Of a stretch of DNA of 13,696 nt, positions 1 through 6,624 are shown piece after piece. A program made the translations under genes and the position numbers. Source of the stretch: Candidatus Poribacteria bacterium (GTDB taxonomy: Bacteria; Abyssobacteria; SURF-5); assembly GCA_016215705.1 (NCBI GenBank), contig JACRIR010000259.1, positions 1 through 13,696 of the forward strand, in the 5' to 3' direction. Numbering within the stretch: the stretch's first letter is position 1; the number at the start of each line of letters is the position of its first letter. The notes below the pieces were generated by a model. That model was not told the DNA's origin. It made no database searches and saw only the letters and a program-made list of their open reading frames with translations.

Positions 1-736
1 CACTGTGAGCGTCCAATCCGATAGTATGCATCTCGGGCCTCCTTGCGTTGACTGGTTGGTTTGTTCTTACCTTAACTGCGTATTTTATACCAACTGCAAC
101 ACTTGGATGCCCGCTTTTTCACATTACCAGGTCTACACATTGACAACGCCAATCCGTTTTTGAAACATTCGGAGCCATCCTCACCCGTCAATAAACCCAT
201 GATTGGAACATCGGTTTCGTTTCCCCTTTCCTCTCTCACGCTGCCACTTGCCATCTTATGACACCGCGCCTCGCGGTATTTCCGTTCAGTTTCTCACCTC
301 TGATTTAATCCAAAACCCAAAACATGTCCTCGACTTTGATCGGGGATCTAAAATCCAAAATCAAATCCCTTTCCCCCCAAAAGCCTTCCTTCATTCCTGT
401 CATTCGCTGTTGATTCGCGACATTCGTGATCCACCTCTTTTTCTGGCAATACGAATACGCTCGATCCTTGATAGCCACAGACTACTATTCTCACTCAACG
501 ATGCCAAGCATAACCTGCGTCACCAATCGCCTCAAAAAGTTCCCCAAGTCGTTCCCTCTTGGACTTCTTAACTTCTTGTTGGTCAATTATTTGCGCATCT
601 CCTTTCGTCTTTCGTCTTGCTCCTTTCCCCTCTCATGTCCCACGCGCTTCGCGCGTCCCTGCCTTGTGGTGTATCAAACACCCACAGTGGGAAAACTTGC
701 ACAGAACAGCCGACCATCCGCTTCAGCCGGCCACAA
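1..736. other. Gene-free region with low-complexity repeats
   Basis: I see no credible gene here. Reading frames on both strands have no recognisable domain or good ribosome binding site. The stretch is pyrimidine-rich on the plus strand and carries short phrases that recur elsewhere: CATTCGTGATCCA at about 425-437 recurs near 3352-3364, and there are small hairpins such as CGCGCTTCGCGCG near 642-654. Such text-like phrases are common in intergenic DNA of environmental bacteria; here they look like decayed dispersed repeats. A minus-strand frame at 72-254 contains TDVPIMGLLTGEDG, faintly like a receiver-domain fragment, but too little is left to call a pseudogene. Confidence 0.6.
308..366. 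repeat. Degenerate 7-bp tandem repeats (ATCYAAA)
   Basis: Heptamers run in phase in two short blocks: ATCCAAA and ACCCAAA at 308-321, then ATCTAAA, ATCCAAA and ATCAAAT at 346-366. The period of seven is also seen in an unrelated-looking tract at 11636-11670. No coding function is apparent. Confidence 0.5.
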
Positions 737-749
737 TATACTTTGTAAC

Positions 750-766
750 ATACTGACAATCAGTAT
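750..766. promoter_or_regulatory. 17-bp palindrome, candidate operator
   Basis: ATACTGA-CAA-TCAGTAT is a perfect inverted repeat with 7-bp arms and a 3-bp centre, 70 bp upstream of the DUF3347 start codon. A TATACT sequence at 737-742 could be a -10 element, which would place the palindrome at about +1 to +17, a classic repressor position. No convincing -35 box was found, so the promoter half of this call is weak. The binding protein is unknown. Confidence 0.4.
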
Positions 767-836
767 CTTGCAAGTTATGCTGCAACCGAGGCGCCTTTGG
801 CCCGCAGATTGCTTTTGGACAAAGGAGATAAACGTC

Positions 837-1520
837 ATGGTGAATGTTAGAGGGCAGAATCAGGTCCAGGAAGAAAGGAACAAAACAATGTGGAGAACTA
901 AAGTTCTGGTAGCAGGACTTATCGTGTGCCTTGGCGCAACGCTGCCGGTTACCGCGTGGGCCATGGACTGCGGCGGCGGGCATTCCGGCAGTCAAGGCTC
1001 CCATCAAGGCGCTCAAGCAACTCATGAGCATGGCACACAAAGTCAAGCGCAGGGGACAGAAGCAGGCCACGAGCACGGCGCCGTAACAAGTAACGAGCAT
1101 ACGGCAGCGGACTCCATATTCGACAACTACTTTGACATTCGGGCTTCTCTCGCACAAGATACGCTCAAGGATGTGTCCTCGAGCGCGAATGCGTTGGCGA
1201 AGGCAGCAGGGGACTCGCGCGCCACTGGCTCCGCGGGAACAAACGAAGCGCAGGAGAAGACGCAACGTTCTCTGGAAACCGAAATGGCCGCTGCCGCGCG
1301 AGATCTCGCCAAGAAGACCGACATTGCATCCGCGCGCACTGAGTTCGGAGAACTGAGCTCGCAATTATACGAATACCGCAAGGCGACCGGCATGACATCC
1401 GACAACGTTCACGCCTTCGCTTGTGACATGGCCAAGAAGGTGTGGTTGCAAGAGAGCGCCGACCCGGGCAACCCGTACTATGGCCGCTCAATGGCAAAAT
1501 GCGCGCGAGAAATCGAGTAG
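837..1520 (+). CDS. Secreted His-rich protein with DUF3347 domain
   Basis: Predicted 227-aa exported protein. The chosen ATG has a good ribosome binding site (GGAG at 824-827, 9-bp spacing); an in-frame ATG at 888 (210 aa) would give a more classical signal peptide starting MWRTK and is the main alternative. A hydrophobic stretch ends in TAWA at about residue 42, a signal peptidase I type site. Residues 49-90 are rich in His and Gly with repeated HEHG, likely metal-binding. Residues about 95-225 match the DUF3347 pattern: an alpha-helical region beginning DNYFDIRASLAQD and the C-terminal signature CDMAKKVWLQ...NPYYGRSMAKC. In known genomes DUF3347 occurs in periplasmic proteins and at the end of CusB-like efflux adaptors, so a heavy-metal role in the periplasm is inferred. 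The YHS-like mini-protein downstream supports this. Domain call is confident; function is not. Confidence 0.85.
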   Translation: MVNVRGQNQVQEERNKTMWRTKVLVAGLIVCLGATLPVTAWAMDCGGGHSGSQGSHQGAQATHEHGTQSQAQGTEAGHEHGAVTSNEHTAADSIFDNYFDIRASLAQDTLKDVSSSANALAKAAGDSRATGSAGTNEAQEKTQRSLETEMAAAARDLAKKTDIASARTEFGELSSQLYEYRKATGMTSDNVHAFACDMAKKVWLQESADPGNPYYGRSMAKCAREIE

Positions 1521-1555
1521 CGCAATGCCGGCATGGCCGCTTCTCCTCACTCCCA

Positions 1556-1606
1556 GAAAGGGGTAGTGGCGTAGTCCCGCGCAGTGGCGGGACTACGCCC
1601 CCTTTC
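1556..1606. terminator. Strong hairpin after the DUF3347 gene
   Basis: Perfect 13-bp arms (GGCGTAGTCCCGC at 1568-1580, complement at 1587-1599) enclose a 6-nt loop, and the outer GAAAGGG/CCCTTTC arms add seven pairs across a small bulge. It lies 35 bp after the stop codon. There is no long T-tract, so it may be a REP-like palindrome that also blocks transcription or protects the mRNA end. Confidence 0.5.
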
Positions 1607-1687
1607 CGATAACTCGATGAACGGAGAAAATACGCCATTAATTCTCATTGGCTGTTTGACCAAACAGATCACAGGAGGTGACATGAC

Positions 1688-1843
1688 ATGACAACGGAAA
1701 GAACCTGCCAGGTTTGCGGGAAACCTTTGGCAGAAAAGGAAATGTGTTTCAAAAAGGAATTCGAGGACAAGACCTATTTTGCCTGTTGCCCGGTATGTTT
1801 CTCGATATTGCAGAAAAATCCCGAGAAACATATCGCCGCATAG
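1688..1843 (+). CDS. YHS/TRASH-like Cys-rich mini-protein (51 aa)
   Basis: A 51-codon gene starting MTTERTCQVC and ending at TAG, with a textbook ribosome binding site (AGGAGG at 1673-1678, 9-bp spacing). An ATG at 1683 is followed at once by a stop and is not the start. Cysteines at 7, 10, 20, 33, 34 and 37 form CxxC ... FACCPVCF followed by LQKNPEKHI. This is the pattern of YHS/TRASH metal-binding domains (CxVCG ... YxFCCxxC ... F..NPE.Y). Such small proteins bind or sense heavy metals and are often found with copper or mercury efflux genes. Here it follows a His-rich DUF3347 protein and precedes a receiver protein by 59 bp. Metal specificity cannot be read from the sequence. Confidence 0.8.
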   Translation: MTTERTCQVCGKPLAEKEMCFKKEFEDKTYFACCPVCFSILQKNPEKHIAA

Positions 1844-1902
1844 TCGGCAATGCGGTGGATGCCGGCAAATTCAGGCGATTCCCGGAAGCCGGAGCTAGTC
1901 AC

Positions 1903-2301
1903 ATGCAAGATAAACCCAAAATACTGATTGCTGACGATGACGTCACGCTGAATCTATCTCTCGCGTTCCTGGTGGAACATATAGGCATGAAGGCAGTTCA
2001 GGCCTATGACGGCCTTGAAGCCCTCAAGGTAATCCAGAGTGACAACATTGACGCAGTGATCTCGGATGTCAGGATGCCGGGGATGACAGGGATCGAGCTC
2101 TTGCGCGAAATCAAGCATCTCAAGGAACACTTGCCGGTCATCATTATGACCGGCTGCGCTGAAAAGCAAATAGCTGAGGAAGCCGCCGCGTGCGGCGCCT
2201 TCGCCTTCCTGGAAAAACCAGTGCAACTCGTTGCCCTCATCGCCACGCTCAGGGCTGCGGTGGACTTCTCAGAGCAGAATAAGATATCATCTGAGGCGTA
2301 G
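1903..2301 (+). CDS. Stand-alone response-regulator receiver protein
   Basis: 132-aa single-domain receiver (CheY-like). The acidic pocket is DDD at residues 11-13, the phospho-acceptor is Asp55 in AVISDVRMPGMTG, the switch Thr is Thr83 in IIMTG, and Lys105 sits in the conserved KP. All key residues are present, so it should be phosphorylated. There is no DNA-binding output domain, so it must act through a partner protein. The ATG at 1903 is chosen because GGAG lies 8 bp before it and the receiver fold begins directly after; the frame stays open upstream to 1714 but overlaps the mini-protein gene. No histidine kinase is visible in the window. It may be co-transcribed with the mini-protein gene 59 bp upstream. 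Confidence 0.88.
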   Translation: MQDKPKILIADDDVTLNLSLAFLVEHIGMKAVQAYDGLEALKVIQSDNIDAVISDVRMPGMTGIELLREIKHLKEHLPVIIMTGCAEKQIAEEAAACGAFAFLEKPVQLVALIATLRAAVDFSEQNKISSEA

Positions 2302-2350
2302 TCGCGAATTTGTGATCGATGGTCCGCCTTGCAATCGTGTTTGCTCATTA

Positions 2351-2450
2351 AAGACTAGACAAAGATTGCTGGTACCGGCGCTTGGTTCTTCGTAGGGGCA
2401 CGGCGCGCCGTGCCCCTACAGATACCAACAAAATCAACTTGACATGACAC
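2351..2450. mobile_element. MITE-like palindromic element, copy 1
   Basis: A perfect 28-bp palindrome sits at 2392-2419 (half GTAGGGGCACGGCG). It is embedded in a block (2384-2450) that is repeated without gaps at 11428-11494, with 61 of 67 bases identical. The right end (AACTTGACATGACA at 2436-2449) resembles the inverted complement of the left end of copy 2; the left end here is more degraded. No transposase is encoded, so this would be non-autonomous. It ends 23 bp before the next start codon. Confidence 0.6.
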
Positions 2451-2473
2451 TAGTACTCTGATGGGAGAGAATA

Positions 2474-3118
2474 ATGACGAAACTACTATTGATTCTTCTC
2501 GGAGTCATCGGAGGGTTCCTGTTTCTTGTGCTGGTCGTGCTAAAGGTTGTAGTTCGCGTAGCGGCAAAACTCGGCAAGTCTGCGCCCTGTCCACCGGGAC
2601 TTAACTGGATTCTCGACAACCCCTACCGCCGCCAATACGCGCCTCTGATATTAGAAAGGGTTGGTATTTCTCCCGGCGAACGTGTCCTGGAGCTCGGAAC
2701 AGGGCCAGGCCTTTTCTCCGTGCGCGCGGCGCGACTCCTGGAGCCTGAAGGACAGCTCGTTTCAGTGGACATCCAACCGGAAATGATTGCGGCAGTCGAA
2801 AAGAATGTCCGGGAAGCCGCGCTCACGAACGTGAAGACCCACGTGGCCGGCGCATATGAGCTTCCATTAGATAGCGAGAGCGTGGATCGCGCCTTCTTAA
2901 TCACGGTTCTGGCCGAAATTCCGGACCAGAATCGGGCGTTGAAAGAGTTGCGAAGAGTGATCAAGAGCGGAGGCATACTCTCGATTACCGAAGAGTTTCC
3001 CGACCCGGACTATCCCTTCGCCTTCGAGACAATCCGGCGCGTGGAGCCCAATGGATTCAAATTGGAATCCCGCCTTGGGAACTTTTGGCTTTACACTCTC
3101 AACTTCAAGAAAGTGTAA
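2474..3118 (+). CDS. Membrane-anchored class I SAM methyltransferase
   Basis: 214 aa. Residues 4-29 form one long hydrophobic segment, so the protein is probably tethered to the inner membrane with a cytoplasmic catalytic domain. The Rossmann SAM-binding motif is VLELGTGPG at 71-79, with acidic Asp99 in SVDI at the end of strand 2 and the later motif DRAFLITVLAEIPD at 138-151, followed by LKELRRVIKSGG. This is a Methyltransf_11/25-like enzyme; the substrate is unknown. The start is supported by a GGGAGAG site just upstream. It is separated from the receiver gene by the MITE-like element, so it probably has its own transcript. A second methyltransferase follows 372 bp later. Confidence 0.85.
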   Translation: MTKLLLILLGVIGGFLFLVLVVLKVVVRVAAKLGKSAPCPPGLNWILDNPYRRQYAPLILERVGISPGERVLELGTGPGLFSVRAARLLEPEGQLVSVDIQPEMIAAVEKNVREAALTNVKTHVAGAYELPLDSESVDRAFLITVLAEIPDQNRALKELRRVIKSGGILSITEEFPDPDYPFAFETIRRVEPNGFKLESRLGNFWLYTLNFKKV

Positions 3119-3490
3119 ACACGATATCCCTTCTCATGTTTGTTTTGCCACAATGAGCCGGCAACCTCCCGAAAGCGTCCACTCTCCATAACTCGTTTTA
3201 TTTTAATACTTTATGTCGTTCTCCACGAAGGCAGATTCGGTTGGCTCGACAATTGCCCTTCTTGTCCTTGTTATCGGCAGGCGGAGGTAAGCCTTCGCGG
3301 GAATGATAAAGAAAAGAAGCTGCTCATTCGTATAGTTCGCATAATCCGTTGCATTCGTGATCCAAGTCTTCTTCTTTTTATTCGTGATTCGTCTCGCGCT
3401 TTGCGCGATTCGTGGAATTTCTGTTTCAGGAATTCTTTTGTTTTGGCTGCGGCTATCACGCACTGTATTGCTCACATCAAGGAGATGCGT
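3119..3490. other. Intergenic repeat-rich spacer
   Basis: About 370 bp without a credible gene; the frame of the next gene stays open here but encodes no recognisable sequence. It holds the 13-bp phrase CATTCGTGATCCA also seen near 425, a GCGCTTTGCGC hairpin near 3396, a copy of a TTTTGGCTGCGGCTAT phrase (3441-3456), and a piece resembling the widespread CATTCCCGCGAAGGC palindrome family (minus strand, 3292-3306). Confidence 0.55.
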
Positions 3491-4135
3491 ATGATGAATT
3501 TTAAGGAAGACCCGGCGAGGGAGCGGTATGATCGAAACGCATGGTGCTTCGACTTCCAGGACTCCTTGTTCGGGCAATTATTGGCCAAGAAGAAACATGA
3601 GATGATCAAACAAACGAAAGGAACGGTCCTGGAGGTCGGCGTCGGCACCGGCAAGAGTCTGAGCCATTATCCGAAGGGAGTAGAACTTGTAGGGATAGAC
3701 ATTAGCCCGAAGATGCTTGCGAGAGCGGAAGCGAGGGCTAAGGATTTCCCGGGAAGACTGACGCTTAAGGTTGCCGACGTTCAATCGCTTGAGTTTCCGG
3801 ACAACTCGTTCGATATGGTGGTAACTTCGTGCGTGTTCTGCTCCGTGACGGACCCCGTTCAAGGATTCAGGGAAATCAATCGGGTGCTGAAGTCCGGAGG
3901 AGTCGGTCTGCACCTCGAACATGTCCGGAGCAAACATCCACTGATTGGCAAAATCATGGACATTCTGAATCCGTTGGTCGTTCGCATGGCCGGCGCAAAT
4001 ATCAATCGCGACACAGCCGAGAATATCCGAAAATCGGGCCTGCGAATCCTCGAGGAGAAAGACCTCTTGTCTGATATCCTGAAGTTATTCAAGACGGGGA
4101 AAAACGAAAACGCATCCAAGTCAGTCCGTGGATAA
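3491..4135 (+). CDS. Class I SAM methyltransferase, METTL7/UbiE-like
   Basis: 214-aa soluble methyltransferase. Start chosen at 3491 because AAGGAG (3479-3484) lies 6 bp upstream; ATGs at 3485 and 3494 are close alternatives. SAM motif LEVGVGTGKSLSHYP at 47-61, Asp70 in GIDISP, then SFDMVVTSCVFCSV at 106-119 and EINRVLKSGGVGLHLEHV at 128-145, ending in a GANINRDT region. The V/LFCSV, EHV and late NINRDT arrangement resembles METTL7-type (thiol methyltransferase) and UbiE-like proteins, so a small thiol or lipid-like acceptor is possible but unproven. It is convergent with the USP gene, with about 100 bp between them. Confidence 0.85.
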   Translation: MMNFKEDPARERYDRNAWCFDFQDSLFGQLLAKKKHEMIKQTKGTVLEVGVGTGKSLSHYPKGVELVGIDISPKMLARAEARAKDFPGRLTLKVADVQSLEFPDNSFDMVVTSCVFCSVTDPVQGFREINRVLKSGGVGLHLEHVRSKHPLIGKIMDILNPLVVRMAGANINRDTAENIRKSGLRILEEKDLLSDILKLFKTGKNENASKSVRG

Positions 4136-4203
4136 GTAATGACTCCTTTTCTTCTTCTTTTTTTTCCAAATCCACGAGAATCATGCGGATTCCCCGTTTC
4201 TTC

Positions 4204-4231
4204 TTTTTGGTTGGCTGCGGCTATGCCGCGC
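4204..4231. repeat. Dispersed hairpin phrase GGCTGCGGCTATGCCGCG
   Basis: The convergent spacer 4136-4241 contains a T-rich run (4157-4166) and the phrase TTGGCTGCGGCTATGCCGCG, whose GCGGC-TAT-GCCGC core is a perfect short hairpin. Related phrases occur at 3441-3460, 11684-11704 and, on the minus strand, 10716-10736. Confidence 0.45.
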
Positions 4232-4241
4232 CGGCCCCCAC

Positions 4242-5156
4242 TTACGTTTGATTTGCCTGCGTTGCGGCTGCTGACACACCCGTTTCATCAATCACCCAGA
4301 CCGGACACGTCGCCTGCCTGGCAAGTCTGAGGGCCGTGCTCCCGAAGAGGAACTCCTCAGTGCGGGAGAAGCGATGTCTTCCTGTTACAATCGCGGTATG
4401 TCCGTGTGACTTTTGGTGGGCCAGTATGACATCGGAAACTCGCGTGTTCTGACCCTCTTCTAAACAGGTCTCGAGGCGAGATTCTTCGAATCCGTTTTGG
4501 AACAGATACTCTTTTGCCTTTCCCAGAACGGAAGCCGCCGTATCCGACAATCTGGCTCGTTGGCTTTGCTGTTCTTCCGCAGAGGCAAAGAGCTCCGGGT
4601 TGGGATTGTTTGCGACATATAAGAGCGTGACTCTTACCTCCGGCGAGCGGCCGAACAAACGGGCGACGTAGCGGACGGCATTCATGGATATCTCTGATTC
4701 ATCCAGATGCACCAGCAGATTCTGCTCGGTGGAGAAGCTCGCGGCGGGAAGCGGCTTTGCGTCGGAAAGAGTCTGATAATAGCTGCGCCTGATGTCCGCG
4801 TACGTGCCCGTGAAGAATCCTACGGCAAAGAGGAGGAGTATCTGGATGCCGTTGCTCACGGCCATCTCGGCGGTAGCCATCATTACAGTTACCGCATGAT
4901 ACATGTATACCAGACTGATCGCGCTCGCGGCGGCCAGCCCGCCCTTCTTACCGAACCACCAGCCGGAAAGCGACACGGGAGCGAAAAAGAGCGCCTGCAG
5001 TAAGACGTGCAGGTACATGAGGTGGCCCGGTGTCCCATAGTGGAACAGCGTGATGCCCGCGATAAGGCTGGCAACAAGAAGTATTCTCGCATTTCTGTCC
5101 GTCATTGGCAGCATATCGTCATCTCCACGAACATCGGGCGCCGTCCATCCCATCAT
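4242..5156 (-). CDS. Membrane protein with universal stress (UspA) domain
   Basis: 304 aa. Residues about 23-120 form four hydrophobic segments containing HY...LHVLLQALFFAPVSLSGWWFG..GGL, a module repeated in the HD-GYP protein at 6625 and loosely similar to the KdpD-type DUF4118 membrane domain. Residues about 144-290 are a UspA domain: NLLVHLDESEISMNAVRYV at the start and TGRHRFSRTEEFLFGST...CPVWVID at the end. The nucleotide-binding loop keeps the first Gly and the GS but has GRHR instead of GxxG, so ATP binding is uncertain. The ATG overlaps the upstream stop codon as ATGA, implying translational coupling. An internal ATG at 5114 with GGAG 8 bp upstream is an equally good start (290 aa). 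Probable role: membrane stress sensing or signalling. Confidence 0.8.
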   Translation of the reverse strand: MMGWTAPDVRGDDDMLPMTDRNARILLVASLIAGITLFHYGTPGHLMYLHVLLQALFFAPVSLSGWWFGKKGGLAAASAISLVYMYHAVTVMMATAEMAVSNGIQILLLFAVGFFTGTYADIRRSYYQTLSDAKPLPAASFSTEQNLLVHLDESEISMNAVRYVARLFGRSPEVRVTLLYVANNPNPELFASAEEQQSQRARLSDTAASVLGKAKEYLFQNGFEESRLETCLEEGQNTRVSDVILAHQKSHGHTAIVTGRHRFSRTEEFLFGSTALRLARQATCPVWVIDETGVSAAATQANQT

Positions 5157-6115
5157 CCTATCAGCGATGCGGCGTCGCCAATGTCCTCCAGAATCTCATC
5201 AACTGCTTCATAGTAGACTTCAGCGCCCGCAGCAAAGCTCATAAGCACGCGATTCAATTTCTCAGGGACATACGGATACAGCTTTCTCCAATTCATGAGC
5301 CGGGATGGTTGAACCACCGAAAAATCCGTCCGTTCGAGACTCTTCACCCTCTGCGCCGCCTCTTTGTCCAGGTTCCCGACCTGGAAGCTCCGTTCTCCCT
5401 TTCCGATCATTTCGCTGAGTATGTCGGCGACGCCGAGTAGGTCAAGCGCGAAGGGCGCTTCATTGAATATGAAGTCGTAGTCAAAATCGATCCACCGAAG
5501 CTTTCCCATCTCTTTATCAAGTATGAGGTGGTCACTCCGAACGTCTCCGTGCCGTATCCCCCGGCTGTGCAGAGAGCTGAGCGCCTTCAAAGCAGGAAGA
5601 AACAATTGCAGGAGCGCAGGCAGTGATTCGTGAAAATACCGCTCATGTGATTCCGGAGAGTCCACCATGATTTCAAAAAGTGTCTTGCCGGCGATGTAGT
5701 CGATGAGGCGTATGTGATTGGTGGCGTCCACCAGAACCGTTCGTCCCTGCATGAAATGCTCGAGTCCTTTGACGGATTCGAGCACGCGTCCTTCCTTGGC
5801 GGGACTGCGAAAACAGCGAACGATGTATTCGCCGTACTTCAGGTCGAATTGTTCGAGGTAAACCAGCTTGATAATTTTCCGTTTTCCCGTAAACGCCTCG
5901 TATGCGTACTTCACCCAATATTTCGGCTCGTCATCCAGCCCGAAGCTCTTCTCTTTGGCCGTTCCGCTCACCACGTAGTGCGCGCCGTCAAGCAGCACGA
6001 CATCGCCACGGTTGATCGAAAAGAAGTCGTCCAGCTTCTCATGGATTCTCACGCCGGCCGGGCGGAAACTAAGAAACCGCTCCACTTCGGAACCCAAATC
6101 CAAATCCTGGGGCAT
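5153..6115 (-). CDS. Protein-kinase-like protein (HGD type)
   Basis: 320 aa from the ATG at 6115, which has a purine-rich GGAAGGGAAG ribosome binding site; a longer frame reaches a TTG at 6184 but lacks one. The C-terminal half shows an atypical protein kinase core: HGDVRSDHL (residues 189-197) stands for HRDxKxxN, and WIDFDYDF has Asp210 in place of the DFG Asp. Lys69 in YWVKYAYE is a candidate for the ATP-anchoring lysine, and DYIAGKTLFEIM at 139-150 resembles a hinge. HGD replaces HRD, as in aminoglycoside-phosphotransferase-like and lipopolysaccharide kinases, so the phosphate acceptor could be a protein or a small molecule. First gene of a two-gene minus-strand operon with the USP membrane protein. 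No transmembrane segment is visible. Confidence 0.8.
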   Translation of the reverse strand: MPQDLDLGSEVERFLSFRPAGVRIHEKLDDFFSINRGDVVLLDGAHYVVSGTAKEKSFGLDDEPKYWVKYAYEAFTGKRKIIKLVYLEQFDLKYGEYIVRCFRSPAKEGRVLESVKGLEHFMQGRTVLVDATNHIRLIDYIAGKTLFEIMVDSPESHERYFHESLPALLQLFLPALKALSSLHSRGIRHGDVRSDHLILDKEMGKLRWIDFDYDFIFNEAPFALDLLGVADILSEMIGKGERSFQVGNLDKEAAQRVKSLERTDFSVVQPSRLMNWRKLYPYVPEKLNRVLMSFAAGAEVYYEAVDEILEDIGDAASLIG

Positions 6116-6624
6116 CTTTTTTCTTCCCTTCCGGTCTTGTAGACGAAGGCCCGGCAGATTCGCGCCTGCACATTTGTCGGACAATCAATCTGAGACCTGC
6201 AAATATGAGATATGATTGCAACTTTTGTGCCGATGTTACCAGTGGGTTTTGCCGGTCCAAGTGAGAATGCGCAAAGGTTTGGAATACCGCTACTTCGAGC
6301 CATCTTGCTCGTAAGACAGGTGGATATCGAGAAACCCGCAAGTGGCGCCGCTGCAAACAAACGGACTCCGTTTGTCCAATATCAAACACCGGACGAGGAA
6401 GGAATTACGAACGGCGCGAACCGGAACAGGTCTAGATAATTCGCACATATTAGCGCCCTTCGCGGATTCATGCGTTATAATAGGGCCAAGGGAAACGCAC
6501 ACGCAGCCACCAGCGCGCGGGACATGCAGAGGGAAGTATTCATTGCAAACGACACTGACTGTGGATTTCCGCCCACGCGGGAAAGACAAAGAGAGTTCGA
6601 ACCCATCGTAACCGCCGGACACAT
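6116..6624. other. Divergent intergenic region
   Basis: About 510 bp between the kinase-like gene and the HD-GYP gene, no credible gene. It must hold both promoters; a TATAAT at 6476-6481 could be a -10 box for the HD-GYP gene, but no matching -35 was found. At about 6561-6587 lies a TTTCCGC...GCGGGAAA palindrome, which resembles the very common CCCGC/GCGGG environmental repeat family. Confidence 0.45.

Noticed and set aside
72-254. Minus-strand 60-aa frame with TDVPIMGLLTGEDG
   Set aside because: Only a faint similarity to a receiver fragment; Cys-rich, low-complexity remainder. Not enough to call a pseudogene.
723-1364. Minus-strand 213-aa open frame over the DUF3347 gene
   Set aside because: It is antisense to a gene with signal peptide and domain signature; its translation has no recognisable motif and no ribosome binding site.
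6116-6184. TTG start for the kinase-like gene
   Set aside because: No ribosome binding site; ATG at 6115 has one and begins a sensible protein.
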